A stretch of DNA of 64,000 nucleotides from Paenibacillus methanolicus (GTDB taxonomy: Bacteria; Bacillota; Bacilli; Paenibacillales; Paenibacillaceae): positions 248,001 to 312,000 of the forward strand of contig NZ_VNHS01000012.1 of NCBI RefSeq assembly GCF_008124765.1, given 5' to 3'. The notes beneath the pieces are model-generated. The model worked only from the letters and a program-made list of their open reading frames with translations, made no database searches and was not told where the DNA came from. This document shows positions 19,342 through 27,562 of this stretch, piece after piece. The stretch's first letter is position 1. Each line of letters opens with the position of its first letter. Made by a program: the position numbers and the translations under genes.

Positions 19342-19709
19342 CCGTGCGCGCCCCCTTTGGGCCCCGTCATATACGAGGCGATCTCTTCGGGCGTAATGCC
19401 GATGGCGAATGCTTCTTCGAGCATCGGATCGACGAATTTCTTGAAGAAGCGCTCCCGTCGTTCGCGGAGCAGACGGATGCGCGCCTGACGGCTGACGAAT
19501 TGGCCGATGCCCCGCTTCTCGTACAGGATGCCTTCCTCTTCCAGCTGCTCGAAAGCTTTGGCCGCGGCGGCGGGATTAATCTGGTAGAAAGCGGCATATT
19601 GGTTCGGCGACAATACTTGCTCCTCTTCATGGAGCTTGCCGCTAATAATGTCTTCTTTAATCCGGTGCGCGATCTGCGCATATATCGGACCACGCTCGTC
19701 GAAATTCAC
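19338..19709 (-). CDS. GntR-family transcriptional regulator, YtrA subfamily
   Basis: A 123-residue regulator: winged helix-turn-helix at residues about 10-75 (P-I-Y-A-Q-I-A-H-R-I-K-E-D-I-I-S-G-K-L, L-S-P-N-Q-Y-A, G-I-G-Q-F-V) and a short C-terminal dimerisation tail typical of YtrA, with no effector domain. First gene of a three-gene operon with an ABC transporter and probably its repressor. AGGAGG precedes the start on the minus strand. The inducer cannot be told. Confidence 0.9.
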   Translation of the reverse strand: MNFDERGPIYAQIAHRIKEDIISGKLHEEEQVLSPNQYAAFYQINPAAAAKAFEQLEEEGILYEKRGIGQFVSRQARIRLLRERRERFFKKFVDPMLEEAFAIGITPEEIASYMTGPKGGAHG

Positions 19710-19745
19710 GGACTTGGCCTCCTAGGTTAGTTCTCTTCGTCACTA

Positions 19746-19774
19746 ACGTTAACACCGGACCCTAACACTGTCAA
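19746..19774 (-). promoter_or_regulatory. Promoter and candidate YtrA-type operator
   Basis: On the minus strand, TTGACA (19769-19774), a 17-bp spacer and TAACGT (19746-19751). The hexamers are wrapped in repeated A-G-T-G-T-T-A / G-T-G-T-T-A-A-C-G-T-T-A-G-T-G sequences, including an 8-bp palindrome TAACGTTA over the -10, a plausible autoregulatory site for the GntR protein. Confidence 0.55.
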
Positions 19775-20054
19775 TCCTTGGAATGGCGTGCTTAGGAGGG
19801 AAGAAGCGGGGGCGGAAAAGGTTTGATTTCGCGCAGAACGGCAATGCTAGACTAGGACTGCCGGATGAGAACCGGCGAAAGTTGGAGTCGGTCAAACATC
19901 TTGTGCGGGCGGGGAAAGTATGCTTCGCGCCAACACTGTTTCTCTAGACCCACAAGGTCGCGGCTTGGTATGCTGAAGGCGACAATCGCCATCCGCCGGA
20001 CGCGCGGACAAAGCGGACTTGCTTGAAGCCATCCATGGAGAGGAGCTGCCGTAA
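19775..20054. other. Intergenic region upstream of the CDF transporter
   Basis: GC-rich; a GAGAGGAGC ribosome binding site lies before the GTG. I looked for a NiCo (czcD) riboswitch, which often precedes such transporters, and did not see its conserved junction sequences. Confidence 0.4.
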
Positions 20055-20936
20055 GTGGATCAATACCAAGAAATCAAACAAGGCGAGCGCGGGGCCTGGG
20101 TGAGCATCGGCGCGTATCTGGTGCTCTCGGCGCTCAAGCTCGGCGCGGGCTATACGTTTGCTTCCGCCGCGCTCGTCGCGGACGGATTCAACAATTTGAC
20201 CGACATTATCGCGTCGACCGCCGTCTTGATCGGTCTTCGAATCTCCCAGAAGCCGCCCGACGAAGACCATCCGTACGGGCACTTCCGCGCGGAGACGATC
20301 GCGGCGCTCGTCGCTTCCTTCATTATGGCGACCGTCGGCATCCAGGTGTTGATCAGCGCGGGCAAATCGTTGTTCGCCGGTCACCGTGCGGCGCCGGATC
20401 TGTTGACCGCCTGGGTGGCGCTCGGCGCGGCTGCCTGCATGTTCGGCGTCTATGCGTATAACCGTCGGCTTGCCAACCGGATCAACAATCAGGCGCTCAT
20501 GGCGGCGGCCAAGGACAATTTGTCCGATGCGCTGGTGAGCATCGGCGCGGCCGTCGGCATCATCGGTTCCCAATTCGGCTGGCACTGGCTCGACCCTGTG
20601 GCGGCGTTATTCGTGGGCGGGATCATCTGCAAGACGGCGTGGGAGATCTTCTACAGCTCCACCCACGCGCTGACTGACGGCTTTAATGAAGAAGAGCTGC
20701 ATACGCTGCGGAGCACGATCGAGCGCACGCAGGGCGTCCGGTCGATCAAGGACATCAAGGCCCGCGTGCACGGCAGCAACGTGCTGATCGACGTCGTCGT
20801 GCAGGTCGATCCCGACCTGTCGCTGAAGGAAAGCCACCGGATCAGCGACGAGATCGAACGGCGCATGGAGCGCAAGCACAACATCATGAGCGTCCACGTC
20901 CACGTGGAACCGCTCGGCGCGGAGGGCGTGAATTAA
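20055..20936 (+). CDS. Cation diffusion facilitator family metal exporter
   Basis: A 293-residue CDF protein, GTG start with GAGGAGC upstream. About six transmembrane segments (residues 15-190) include metal-site residues A-D-G-F-N-N-L-T-D (with N-N-x-x-D in place of the common S-x-x-D) and D-N-L-S-D-A, plus H-P-Y-G-H-F; the C-terminal 80 residues form the ferredoxin-like cytoplasmic domain ending in V-H-V-H-V-E-P. Likely exports a divalent cation such as Mn or Zn; the ion is not settled by sequence. Close to B. subtilis YdfM/YeaB (MneP/MneS) group by pattern. Monocistronic. Confidence 0.92.
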   Translation: MDQYQEIKQGERGAWVSIGAYLVLSALKLGAGYTFASAALVADGFNNLTDIIASTAVLIGLRISQKPPDEDHPYGHFRAETIAALVASFIMATVGIQVLISAGKSLFAGHRAAPDLLTAWVALGAAACMFGVYAYNRRLANRINNQALMAAAKDNLSDALVSIGAAVGIIGSQFGWHWLDPVAALFVGGIICKTAWEIFYSSTHALTDGFNEEELHTLRSTIERTQGVRSIKDIKARVHGSNVLIDVVVQVDPDLSLKESHRISDEIERRMERKHNIMSVHVHVEPLGAEGVN

Positions 20937-20950
20937 ACAGGAACTAGCGA

Positions 20951-20989
20951 GCAGTCAGGAAGGCGAAAGCCGACCTGGCTGTTTTTGTT
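20951..20989 (+). terminator. Terminator of the CDF gene
   Basis: Imperfect stem CAGTCAGGAAGGC/GCCGACCTGGCTG with GAAA loop and T5. Confidence 0.8.
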
Positions 20990-21007
20990 GTTCAATCAAG
21001 TAAGTAG

Positions 21008-21140
21008 AGCGTGTCCGCAAGGACAACAGCGTGCCAAGCTCGAACCGCCCGCCAACCGCGAACAAACGTAAAGGTACGAAGACGGGCGTCCAGAGGGCGA
21101 AGCCCTTTGGTTCCCCTCGGAGGAGGGGGAAGGGGGAGGC
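21008..21140 (+). repeat. Dispersed structured intergenic repeat, copy B (shorter)
   Basis: Starts with a GTGTCC...GGACAA hairpin, then GCCCGCCAACCGCGAACAAA, GTCCAGAGGGCGAAGCCCT, a CCCCTCGGAGGAGGGG stem and GGGGGAGG; same module order as copies A and C but more diverged and ending earlier. It is directly followed by copy C. Confidence 0.75.
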
Positions 21141-21151
21141 GACGCGCATGG

Positions 21152-21360
21152 AGCTTTGTCCGTCAGGACAAAAGCGTGCCACACGCAAGCCTTCCCGCCG
21201 ACCGCGAACAAACAGGCCAGCACGAAGACGGGAGTCCAGAGGGCAAAGCCCTTTGGAGCCTCCTCGGCGGAGGAGGTGGGAGGAGGGAGCAACAAAAATG
21301 GGGTCAACGGGGCGCAGCCCTTCTTAACAGCATTGCAGCGGAGAGGGAAGGGGGAGGTAA
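21152..21360 (+). repeat. Dispersed structured intergenic repeat, copy C
   Basis: Near-identical to copy A at 11482-11690 (TTTGTCCGTCAGGACAAA hairpin, GCCTTCCCGCCGACCGCG, AGTCCAGAGGGCAAAGCCCT, CCTCCTC/GAGGAGG hairpin, GGAGGGAGCAACAAAA, CTTAACAGCATTG). No coding potential, no terminal inverted repeats and no obvious target duplication. Confidence 0.85.
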
Positions 21361-21374
21361 TTACCGGGATATTT

Positions 21375-21405
21375 TGCATAACCCGAGGATAGGAATGCCA
21401 TTCTA
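21375..21405 (+). promoter_or_regulatory. Candidate forespore sigma-G promoter of the alpha-glucan operon
   Basis: TGCATA at 21375-21380, an 18-bp spacer and CATTCTA at 21399-21405. The hexamer and heptamer fit the sigma-G consensus (g-H-A-T-R, 17-18 bp, C-A-T-H-M-T-A) at every position, and the site is about 80 bp upstream of the first start codon in the right orientation. A match of this quality could arise about once by chance in a window of this size, so location is the main support. Confidence 0.5.
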
Positions 21406-21484
21406 ATGACGTTGGTTGAAAACAGTGCTACGCCAGGGACTGACGTTGAACCCGCAATGCGCGAGAGGAGGCGGCTTTTAGCCG

Positions 21485-22075
21485 ATGCTTTATCATCAGG
21501 AACTGCCCGACCGCTATGATAAGGATTTGCTTCATGTGCTGGTTCGGGACGCCCATACGTTATATGTCTACTGGGAGATCGGCAACCGCCGCAGGTGGCT
21601 GGCCGCCCAGCATTTTCAGACCGACTGGCACTTTCTGCCGAAAGTGCTGCGCGTCTACGACGTCACCAACGTCTACTTTAACGGCAGCAACGCGAACGGC
21701 TATTTCGATATCGAGACGAACCCGGAGGCGAACAACTGGTATATCGGCGGCGTCCGGGCAGGCTGCACGTACCTCGTCGATTTCGGCACCTACACGTGGA
21801 ACCGGCAATTCGTGCCGCTGATGCGCTCGAATTTCGCCGCCGCGCCGCGCGATGCCGCGCCGGGCTACGGCGAGCCGGTTATCGCGGCCTGGCCGACGGT
21901 TCATCCGTACGGCGAACGCGTCATGCCGCATCTTTTCGAGAATATGCAAACCCTCGCCCAGATCCAGAAAGGAGGCATTCGTCTTGATGATGAACAAAAT
22001 CCGGCCGAAGCCGGTCTGCAAAGGGTATATCACCCTGGTGCTGCACATGCATCTGCCTTACATACGTCACCATGA
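21485..22075 (+). CDS. DUF4912-domain protein
   Basis: A 196-residue soluble protein. Residues about 8-115 (L-H-V-L-V-R-D-A-H-T-L-Y-V-Y-W-E-I through Y-L-V-D-F-G-T) form the DUF4912 domain, of unknown function but often next to carbohydrate-active enzymes. The last ~30 residues overlap the start of the next gene by 89 bp in another frame, so the C-terminus (H-P-G-A-A-H-A-S) is probably not conserved. GAGAGGAGG lies 12 nt before the ATG. First gene of the five-gene glucan operon; a carbohydrate-binding or scaffolding role is only suggested by context. Confidence 0.75.
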   Translation: MLYHQELPDRYDKDLLHVLVRDAHTLYVYWEIGNRRRWLAAQHFQTDWHFLPKVLRVYDVTNVYFNGSNANGYFDIETNPEANNWYIGGVRAGCTYLVDFGTYTWNRQFVPLMRSNFAAAPRDAAPGYGEPVIAAWPTVHPYGERVMPHLFENMQTLAQIQKGGIRLDDEQNPAEAGLQRVYHPGAAHASALHTSP

Positions 22076-24875
22076 CCGGGACGATTATTTAGAGGAACGC
22101 TGGTTTTACGAAGCGATGCTGGAAACGTATTTGCCGCTGCTAGAGATGATGGAGCGGCTGGACGGGGACGGCGTCGATTTTCGCATGACGCTCTCCATGA
22201 CCCCGACGCTGCTGGCCCTCTTGGAAGATTCGCTCATGCAGCAGCGCTTCCTCTCCCATCTGGATAAGCTGATCCGGCTGGCGGAGAGCGAGACGAAGCG
22301 GCTTAAGGACGAGCCGAGCCTGCTGCCGCTCGCGCACATGTACAAGGAACGCTTCGAGCATTACAAAGCGATGTATATCGCCGGAGGCATGGCGCTCATC
22401 CCGCGCTTCAAGGCGCTGCAGGATGCCGGCAAGATCGAGATTATGACCAGCGCGGCGACCCACGCGTTCCTGCCGCTCGTCAAGACGGAGGAGGCTATCA
22501 AGGCGCAGATCGCGACCGCGGTGAACGATTACGTCCGTCACTTCGGCCAGCGCCCGCGCGGCATTTGGCTCCCCGAGTGCGCCTATAGCGTCGGGGTCGA
22601 CCGCATTTTGCGCCAGTACGGCATTCATTATTTCATTTGCGATTCCACTGCCGTTCAATACGCGACTCCGAGGGCCAACCGCGAGCTGTACGCGCCGCTT
22701 CTCACGCCGTACGGCGTGACGGCGTTCCCGCGCGATCCCGCTTCGGCGCGGCAGGTATGGAGCTCGACGGACGGTTACCCCGGCGATTTCGACTACCGGG
22801 AGTACTACCGCGACATCGGCTGGGATTTAGGCTGGGAATCCGAAGAGGCATGGCGTTACATCAAACCTTATGTGCTGCCGACGAACGAGCGGGTGAACAC
22901 GGGCATCAAATATTTCCGCATCACGTCCAAAGGCTCGTACAAGGAGCCGTACAATCCGGAATGGGCGCGCGGCAAGGCGGCGATGCAGGCGGACCACTTC
23001 GTCGCGTGCCGCCAGGCGGAGGCCGAGCATGCTTACGGCTTCCTAGACCGGACGCCGCTCATGCTGTCCCCGTACGATGCCGAGCTGTTCGGCCATTGGT
23101 GGTACGAGGGTCCGATCTGGCTGGAGGAGCTGTGCCGCAAGCTTTATTACGATCAGCATACGATCAAAATGATTACGCCGTCGGAGTATTTGGCCCAATA
23201 CCCGCTGGCGGACACCGGCAAGATCGGCGATTCGAGCTGGGGACGGAATTCGTCGGCCGAAGTATGGCTGCAGGGGCATAACGATTGGATCTACCGCCAC
23301 CTGCACCAAGCGGAGGAGCGGATGATCCGCGTCGCCGGCGCGCACGCGGAATTGGCGGGCGCAGGCGAGAGCGGGCTGCGCGCGCTGACGCGGCGGGCGC
23401 TGAACCAGGCCGTGCGCGAGCTGATGCTGGCGCAGAGCAGCGACTGGGCGTTCATCATGGATGCGGGCACGGTCGTCGAATACGCGGTGAACCGGACGAA
23501 GCGCCATCTGTTCGATTTTCACCGGCTGTGCGACATGCTGGACCACGAATCGCTCGATCCGGACTGGATCGCGAAGCTCGAGGAACAAGACAACTGCTTC
23601 CCGCTGGCGAACTTCGCGGACTACCTGCCGATCGACGTGCCGTCGCCCGTCGCGCTGTTGTCGGCTTCGCGCTTCGAGCGGATCATGGAGCGGACGCGGA
23701 ACAAGCGCAACACGTTCATGCTCGCCTGGGAGTATCCGCCGAAGAACGTCGGGGGACTGTCCAAGGCGGTCAGCGAGCTGGCGCAGGAGCTGGCCCGGCG
23801 GGGCGAAGCGGTGCACGTGGTGACGACATCGGAATTCGGGGCGCCTTATTTCGAAGAGAAGGACGGCGTCTTCGTCCACCGTGTGCCGGTGTTGCATTCG
23901 GGCGATACGGACTTTTTCCATTGGATGTTCGAGATGAACTTGGCGATGACCGACCATCTGGTGCAGTGGATCGAGGCGGGCGGACGGGTCGACGTGCTCC
24001 ACGCCCACGATTGGATGGTGTATTACACGGCGCGCGAAATCAAAATGAGCTACCGCATTCCGCTCGTGGCGACGATCCATGCGACGGAGTGGGGACGCAA
24101 CGGCGGGGCGCTCCATACGGAGCTGCAGCAGAATATCCACCGGCTGGAAGCGGGACTATGCTACGAGGCGTCGAAGGTCATCGTGTGCAGCACGACGATG
24201 GTCGAAGAGGTGCGCCGATGCTTCGAGCTACCGGAGGACAAAATCGCCCTCGTGCCGAACGGCATCGACATTCACGTGGAGGATGCGGCCCAGCCGAAGC
24301 AGGAGGAAGGACGCGTCATCTTCTTCATCGGCCGGCTCGTGTTCGAGAAAGGGGTGCAGGTGCTTCTGCATGCCGCGCCGCAAATTCTGCACCACGTGCC
24401 CGACGCGCGGATCGTCATCGCGGGCAGCGGGCCGATGGAGCATGCCCTGCGTCAGCAGGCGGCGGGCTTGGGGGATCGCGTCCGGTTCGTCGGCTTCGTC
24501 AGCGACCACGAGAAGAGCGCCTGGATGGCGCGGGCGGACGTCGTCGTCATTCCGAGCCTGTACGAGCCGTTCGGTCTCGTGGCGCTCGAGGCGATGCGGT
24601 ATCGCAGGCCGCTCGTCGTGTCGGATACGGGAGGGCTGGCGAGCATTATCGAGCACGGCGTGCATGGCTTCAAGGCGCTGCCGGGCCATGTCGAATCACT
24701 CGCTTGGCATGTGACCGAATCGCTGCTGTATCCCGAACGAGCCGAGTCGATGGCCGAGAACGCCTACGAGAAGCTCGTCACCGAATATCAATGGGAGCGA
24801 TTGGCGCAGCGCGTAAGCGGAATCTACGGAGACGCGGTGGATCGGCAATTCGCCGCCGCGAGCGCGCAGAGCTAG
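21987..24875 (+). CDS. GH57 alpha-glucan branching enzyme-like domain fused to GT4 glucosyltransferase
   Basis: About 962 residues. The N-terminal half (1-560) is a DUF1957/GH57 enzyme with H-M-H-L-P-Y, catalytic nucleophile Glu197 in W-L-P-E-C-A-Y and acid Asp364 in Y-D-A-E-L-F-G-H-W-W-Y-E-G-P, the pattern of GH57 1,4-alpha-glucan branching enzymes. The C-terminal half (570-960) is a GT4/GT5-like transferase with Y-P-P-K-N-V-G-G-L-S, H-A-H-D-W-M, G-R-L-V-F-E-K-G and E-P-F-G-L-V-A-L-E-A. Elongation and branching of an alpha-glucan in one polypeptide is the natural reading. No signal peptide, so cytosolic. ATG 21987 follows GGAGG; an upstream in-frame extension inside the DUF4912 gene lacks support. 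Confidence 0.9.
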   Translation: MMNKIRPKPVCKGYITLVLHMHLPYIRHHDRDDYLEERWFYEAMLETYLPLLEMMERLDGDGVDFRMTLSMTPTLLALLEDSLMQQRFLSHLDKLIRLAESETKRLKDEPSLLPLAHMYKERFEHYKAMYIAGGMALIPRFKALQDAGKIEIMTSAATHAFLPLVKTEEAIKAQIATAVNDYVRHFGQRPRGIWLPECAYSVGVDRILRQYGIHYFICDSTAVQYATPRANRELYAPLLTPYGVTAFPRDPASARQVWSSTDGYPGDFDYREYYRDIGWDLGWESEEAWRYIKPYVLPTNERVNTGIKYFRITSKGSYKEPYNPEWARGKAAMQADHFVACRQAEAEHAYGFLDRTPLMLSPYDAELFGHWWYEGPIWLEELCRKLYYDQHTIKMITPSEYLAQYPLADTGKIGDSSWGRNSSAEVWLQGHNDWIYRHLHQAEERMIRVAGAHAELAGAGESGLRALTRRALNQAVRELMLAQSSDWAFIMDAGTVVEYAVNRTKRHLFDFHRLCDMLDHESLDPDWIAKLEEQDNCFPLANFADYLPIDVPSPVALLSASRFERIMERTRNKRNTFMLAWEYPPKNVGGLSKAVSELAQELARRGEAVHVVTTSEFGAPYFEEKDGVFVHRVPVLHSGDTDFFHWMFEMNLAMTDHLVQWIEAGGRVDVLHAHDWMVYYTAREIKMSYRIPLVATIHATEWGRNGGALHTELQQNIHRLEAGLCYEASKVIVCSTTMVEEVRRCFELPEDKIALVPNGIDIHVEDAAQPKQEEGRVIFFIGRLVFEKGVQVLLHAAPQILHHVPDARIVIAGSGPMEHALRQQAAGLGDRVRFVGFVSDHEKSAWMARADVVVIPSLYEPFGLVALEAMRYRRPLVVSDTGGLASIIEHGVHGFKALPGHVESLAWHVTESLLYPERAESMAENAYEKLVTEYQWERLAQRVSGIYGDAVDRQFAAASAQS

Positions 24876-24890
24876 AGAGGGGGACGAAGC

Positions 24891-27278
24891 ATGAAAGCAG
24901 TCATTATGGCGGGCGGCAAAGGGACGCGGCTGCGGCCGCTGACGTGTTCGCTGCCCAAGCCGATGGTGCCGCTGCTGAACAAGCCGTGCATGAGCTACAT
25001 TATCGAGCTGCTCAAGGCGCATGGCCTGACCGACATAGCGGTGACGACCCAATATATCCCGGAGGCGATCACCCGCTATTACGGCGATGGGCGCGATTAC
25101 GGCGTGAACCTGCGGTATTATGACGAGACGGTTCCGCTCGGGACGGCGGGCAGCATCAAGAACGCGGAAGACTTTCTCGACGAACGGTTCGTCGTCATTA
25201 GCGGCGACGCGCTGACCGACATCGATCTGACCGAAGCGGTCCGCTTCCATGAACGAAGCGGCTCCTCGGCGACGCTCGTCTTGGCCCGGGTGGAGCGGCC
25301 GCTGGAGTTCGGCGTCGTCCAGACCGATCCGAACGGCAAAATTATCCGGTTTCTGGAGAAACCGGATTGGCCGGAAGTGTTCAGCGACACGGTCAATACG
25401 GGTATATATATTGTGGAGCCGGACGTGCTCGCCCAAATTCCGGCCGGGAGAGAGTACGACTTCAGCAAAGAGCTGTTCCCTTCGCTCATGGAGGCGGGCA
25501 TTCCGCTCTACGGGTACGTGACGGACCGGTACTGGTCCGATATCGGCAGCATTGATCAGTACAAGCAGACGCAGTTCGACATGCTGGACGGCAAAGTCGA
25601 GGTACAATTGGATGGACGCTCCCTGATGCCCGGCGTGTGGGCGCACGAGGATGCGCAGCTGGACGAGTCTGTCCGCATCCTCGGGCCCGCCTATATTGGC
25701 AGCGGGGCGCGCGTCGAGCCCGGCACGGTGCTGGGCCCGTATTCCATCATCGGCCATTCCGCCCGCGTAGGCGGCGCCTCCGAGCTGGAACGTTCGATTA
25801 TTTGGGATAACGCCCAGCTCGGACAAGCCGTCGAGATGCGAGGCTCCCTCCTATGCAACCACAGCGCGATCGGCGACGGCTCCCGGCTCAAAGCGCAGTC
25901 CGTCATCGGCAGCCACTGCCGGATCGGCCGAAGGGCGACGGTAGCGGGCAACGTCCACGTCTGGCCGGAGAAGGAGGTCCGGGACGACGCGCATGTGCCG
26001 ACCTCGCTCATCTGGGGCGGCGCGGCGGCCTCCCGCTTGTTCGGCGACTGGGGCGCCCAAGGCGAAGCCGGCGTCGAGATGACGCCGCAGAGCGCGTCCC
26101 GGTTCGCCCAGGCCTACGCTTCTCAGCTGCCGGAAGGGAGCCGGCTGCTCGTGACGAATTCGGAACACCCGTACGCGGCGATCATGAAAGAATCGATCAT
26201 CCCCGCGCTGCAGACCGCCTGCATCGACGTCATCGACGGCGGAACGACGCTGCCGGATGCCGCTCGCGCTTACATCTTGGAGGCGGGCATGGACGGGTAT
26301 ATTCACGTCCAGCACGCGGCCGGCGAGAGCGAGATCCGCATTCGTCTCGAGTGCGGCGACGCCGCGGGTTTGCCGATCGCGAGCGCGGTGGCGCGGAAAG
26401 TCGAGTCGGCTTACAATCACAACGATTTTCGGCGGGTTCAGCCGGATCGGCTGGGCGGACGCGGGGAGACGTATGTGAATGACGTTTATGCCAGACGTTT
26501 CGCCGAGGCGGCCGGATGGGCGGGCGAGGAACTCGGCACGGTGGCGGTCTGCTGCGATCCCGGCATCTTCGGCCTTACGGCCGCGCTGCTCGGACCGGGC
26601 GCATCGCGCATCGTGTACGCGGGATCGCCGAACGAGCATGCGTTCTGGCCGCTGATGGCCGGCGCCGACTTGAAGCTGATTCTCGACGAAAGCGGCCGGA
26701 CGCTGCGGGTGCTGGACGCGAGAGGCGAGGCGATCGAGGGCGACGATCTGCTCTGCCTCGCGGTCGCGGCCGTCAGCCATTGCAGCCGCGGCCGGACGTT
26801 CGGCCTCCCGGTCGACGCGCCGGCCGTCGCGGAATCGATCGCCGAAGGCTTAGGCGGTCATGCGCGGCGGACGAAGAACGATCCGCGCTCGATGCTGCAA
26901 GCGACGGACGATCCGCTTTTTCACCCCGTCTTGAACGGCCTGTATGCCGCCGCGATGCTCATGCGCCATATGGCGCGGTCCGGGCAGCGGCCCGAAGAGA
27001 TCCTCGCCGCGATTCCGCCGCAGTACCGGAGCCGGGAGTGGATCGATTGTCCGTGGGAGCGCAAAGGCTCGATTTTCCGGCTGTTGACGGAACGGCACGA
27101 ATCGGAGGCGACCGAATGGCCGGGCGGTCTTCGCTTCGATCACGACGACGGGAGCGTGCTCGTCCTGCACGCGACGGACGCGCCGCTGCTGCAGCTCGTC
27201 GTCGAGACCGACTCGCATGAAAAACTGGACTGGATGACGCAGAAATATCGGGAAGAAATCGCGCAATACCTCATATAG
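24891..27278 (+). CDS. NDP-sugar pyrophosphorylase fused to a phosphomutase-like domain
   Basis: A 795-residue protein, start 15 bp after the previous stop behind GAGAGGGGG. Residues 1-235 are a nucleotidyltransferase (M-A-G-G-K-G-T-R-L-R-P-L-T, L-P-K-P-M, S-G-D-A, F-L-E-K-P), 250-360 a left-handed beta-helix of hexapeptides, 380-795 an alpha-D-phosphohexomutase-like region. Where active mutases have the T-A-S-H-N-P serine loop this one reads G-Y-I-H-V-Q-H-A-A-G-E-S, so the mutase part probably cannot transfer phosphate. The layout matches cyanobacterial/actinobacterial 'mannose-1-phosphate guanylyltransferase' fusions. In this operon it may instead supply the nucleotide sugar for the GT4 domain; that is inference. 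Confidence 0.88.
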   Translation: MKAVIMAGGKGTRLRPLTCSLPKPMVPLLNKPCMSYIIELLKAHGLTDIAVTTQYIPEAITRYYGDGRDYGVNLRYYDETVPLGTAGSIKNAEDFLDERFVVISGDALTDIDLTEAVRFHERSGSSATLVLARVERPLEFGVVQTDPNGKIIRFLEKPDWPEVFSDTVNTGIYIVEPDVLAQIPAGREYDFSKELFPSLMEAGIPLYGYVTDRYWSDIGSIDQYKQTQFDMLDGKVEVQLDGRSLMPGVWAHEDAQLDESVRILGPAYIGSGARVEPGTVLGPYSIIGHSARVGGASELERSIIWDNAQLGQAVEMRGSLLCNHSAIGDGSRLKAQSVIGSHCRIGRRATVAGNVHVWPEKEVRDDAHVPTSLIWGGAAASRLFGDWGAQGEAGVEMTPQSASRFAQAYASQLPEGSRLLVTNSEHPYAAIMKESIIPALQTACIDVIDGGTTLPDAARAYILEAGMDGYIHVQHAAGESEIRIRLECGDAAGLPIASAVARKVESAYNHNDFRRVQPDRLGGRGETYVNDVYARRFAEAAGWAGEELGTVAVCCDPGIFGLTAALLGPGASRIVYAGSPNEHAFWPLMAGADLKLILDESGRTLRVLDARGEAIEGDDLLCLAVAAVSHCSRGRTFGLPVDAPAVAESIAEGLGGHARRTKNDPRSMLQATDDPLFHPVLNGLYAAAMLMRHMARSGQRPEEILAAIPPQYRSREWIDCPWERKGSIFRLLTERHESEATEWPGGLRFDHDDGSVLVLHATDAPLLQLVVETDSHEKLDWMTQKYREEIAQYLI

Positions 27279-27322
27279 TTAGGGAACGTGGTTTTTAACA
27301 CAATTTGAAGGAGGGTGATTGG

Positions 27323-27562
27323 ATGCTGTTACCGGTCGAATCGAAGCAAATCGCATTTTGTTCGTATGACGAGGATAAGGCGGAGTTGCAATTGTATTTT
27401 CACACGGGAGAGGTTGTCGCCTATCATTCGGTGTTGAAGTCGGATTACCTGTCGGTAGTCGAATCCACCAACCGGCTGGACGCCCTCATGAGGCTAACGC
27501 AAAAGGGCCATGTGCCTTTCGGTACGGAAGCCTATTTACCCACAGTCGGTGAGATGACATGA
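27323..27562 (+). CDS. KTSC-domain small protein
   Basis: A 79-residue protein similar to the KTSC fold (V-E-S-K-Q-I-A-F-C-S-Y-D near the N-terminus, L-Q-L-Y-F-H-T-G-E-V-V-A-Y-H, then a Y-L-S-V-V helix). The KTSC domain is found alone or near RNA- and lysyl-tRNA-related proteins; its role is unknown. ATG 27323 is chosen because GGAGGG ends 7 nt before it. Its stop overlaps the next start (ATGA), so it is translated with the GH15 gene. Confidence 0.7.
   Translation: MLLPVESKQIAFCSYDEDKAELQLYFHTGEVVAYHSVLKSDYLSVVESTNRLDALMRLTQKGHVPFGTEAYLPTVGEMT

Noticed and set aside
19775-20054. NiCo/czcD or Mn (yybP-ykoY) riboswitch before the CDF gene
   Set aside because: No conserved junction sequences of either class could be matched.
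21011-21406. Open frames of 60-130 codons over the repeat copies, also at 11542-11742
   Set aside because: They exist only because of GC-rich repeats, are Arg/Gly/Pro-rich, and have no ribosome binding sites.
11103-21484. Insertion sequence or transposon explaining the repeats
   Set aside because: No transposase gene, terminal inverted repeats or target-site duplications were found around any copy.
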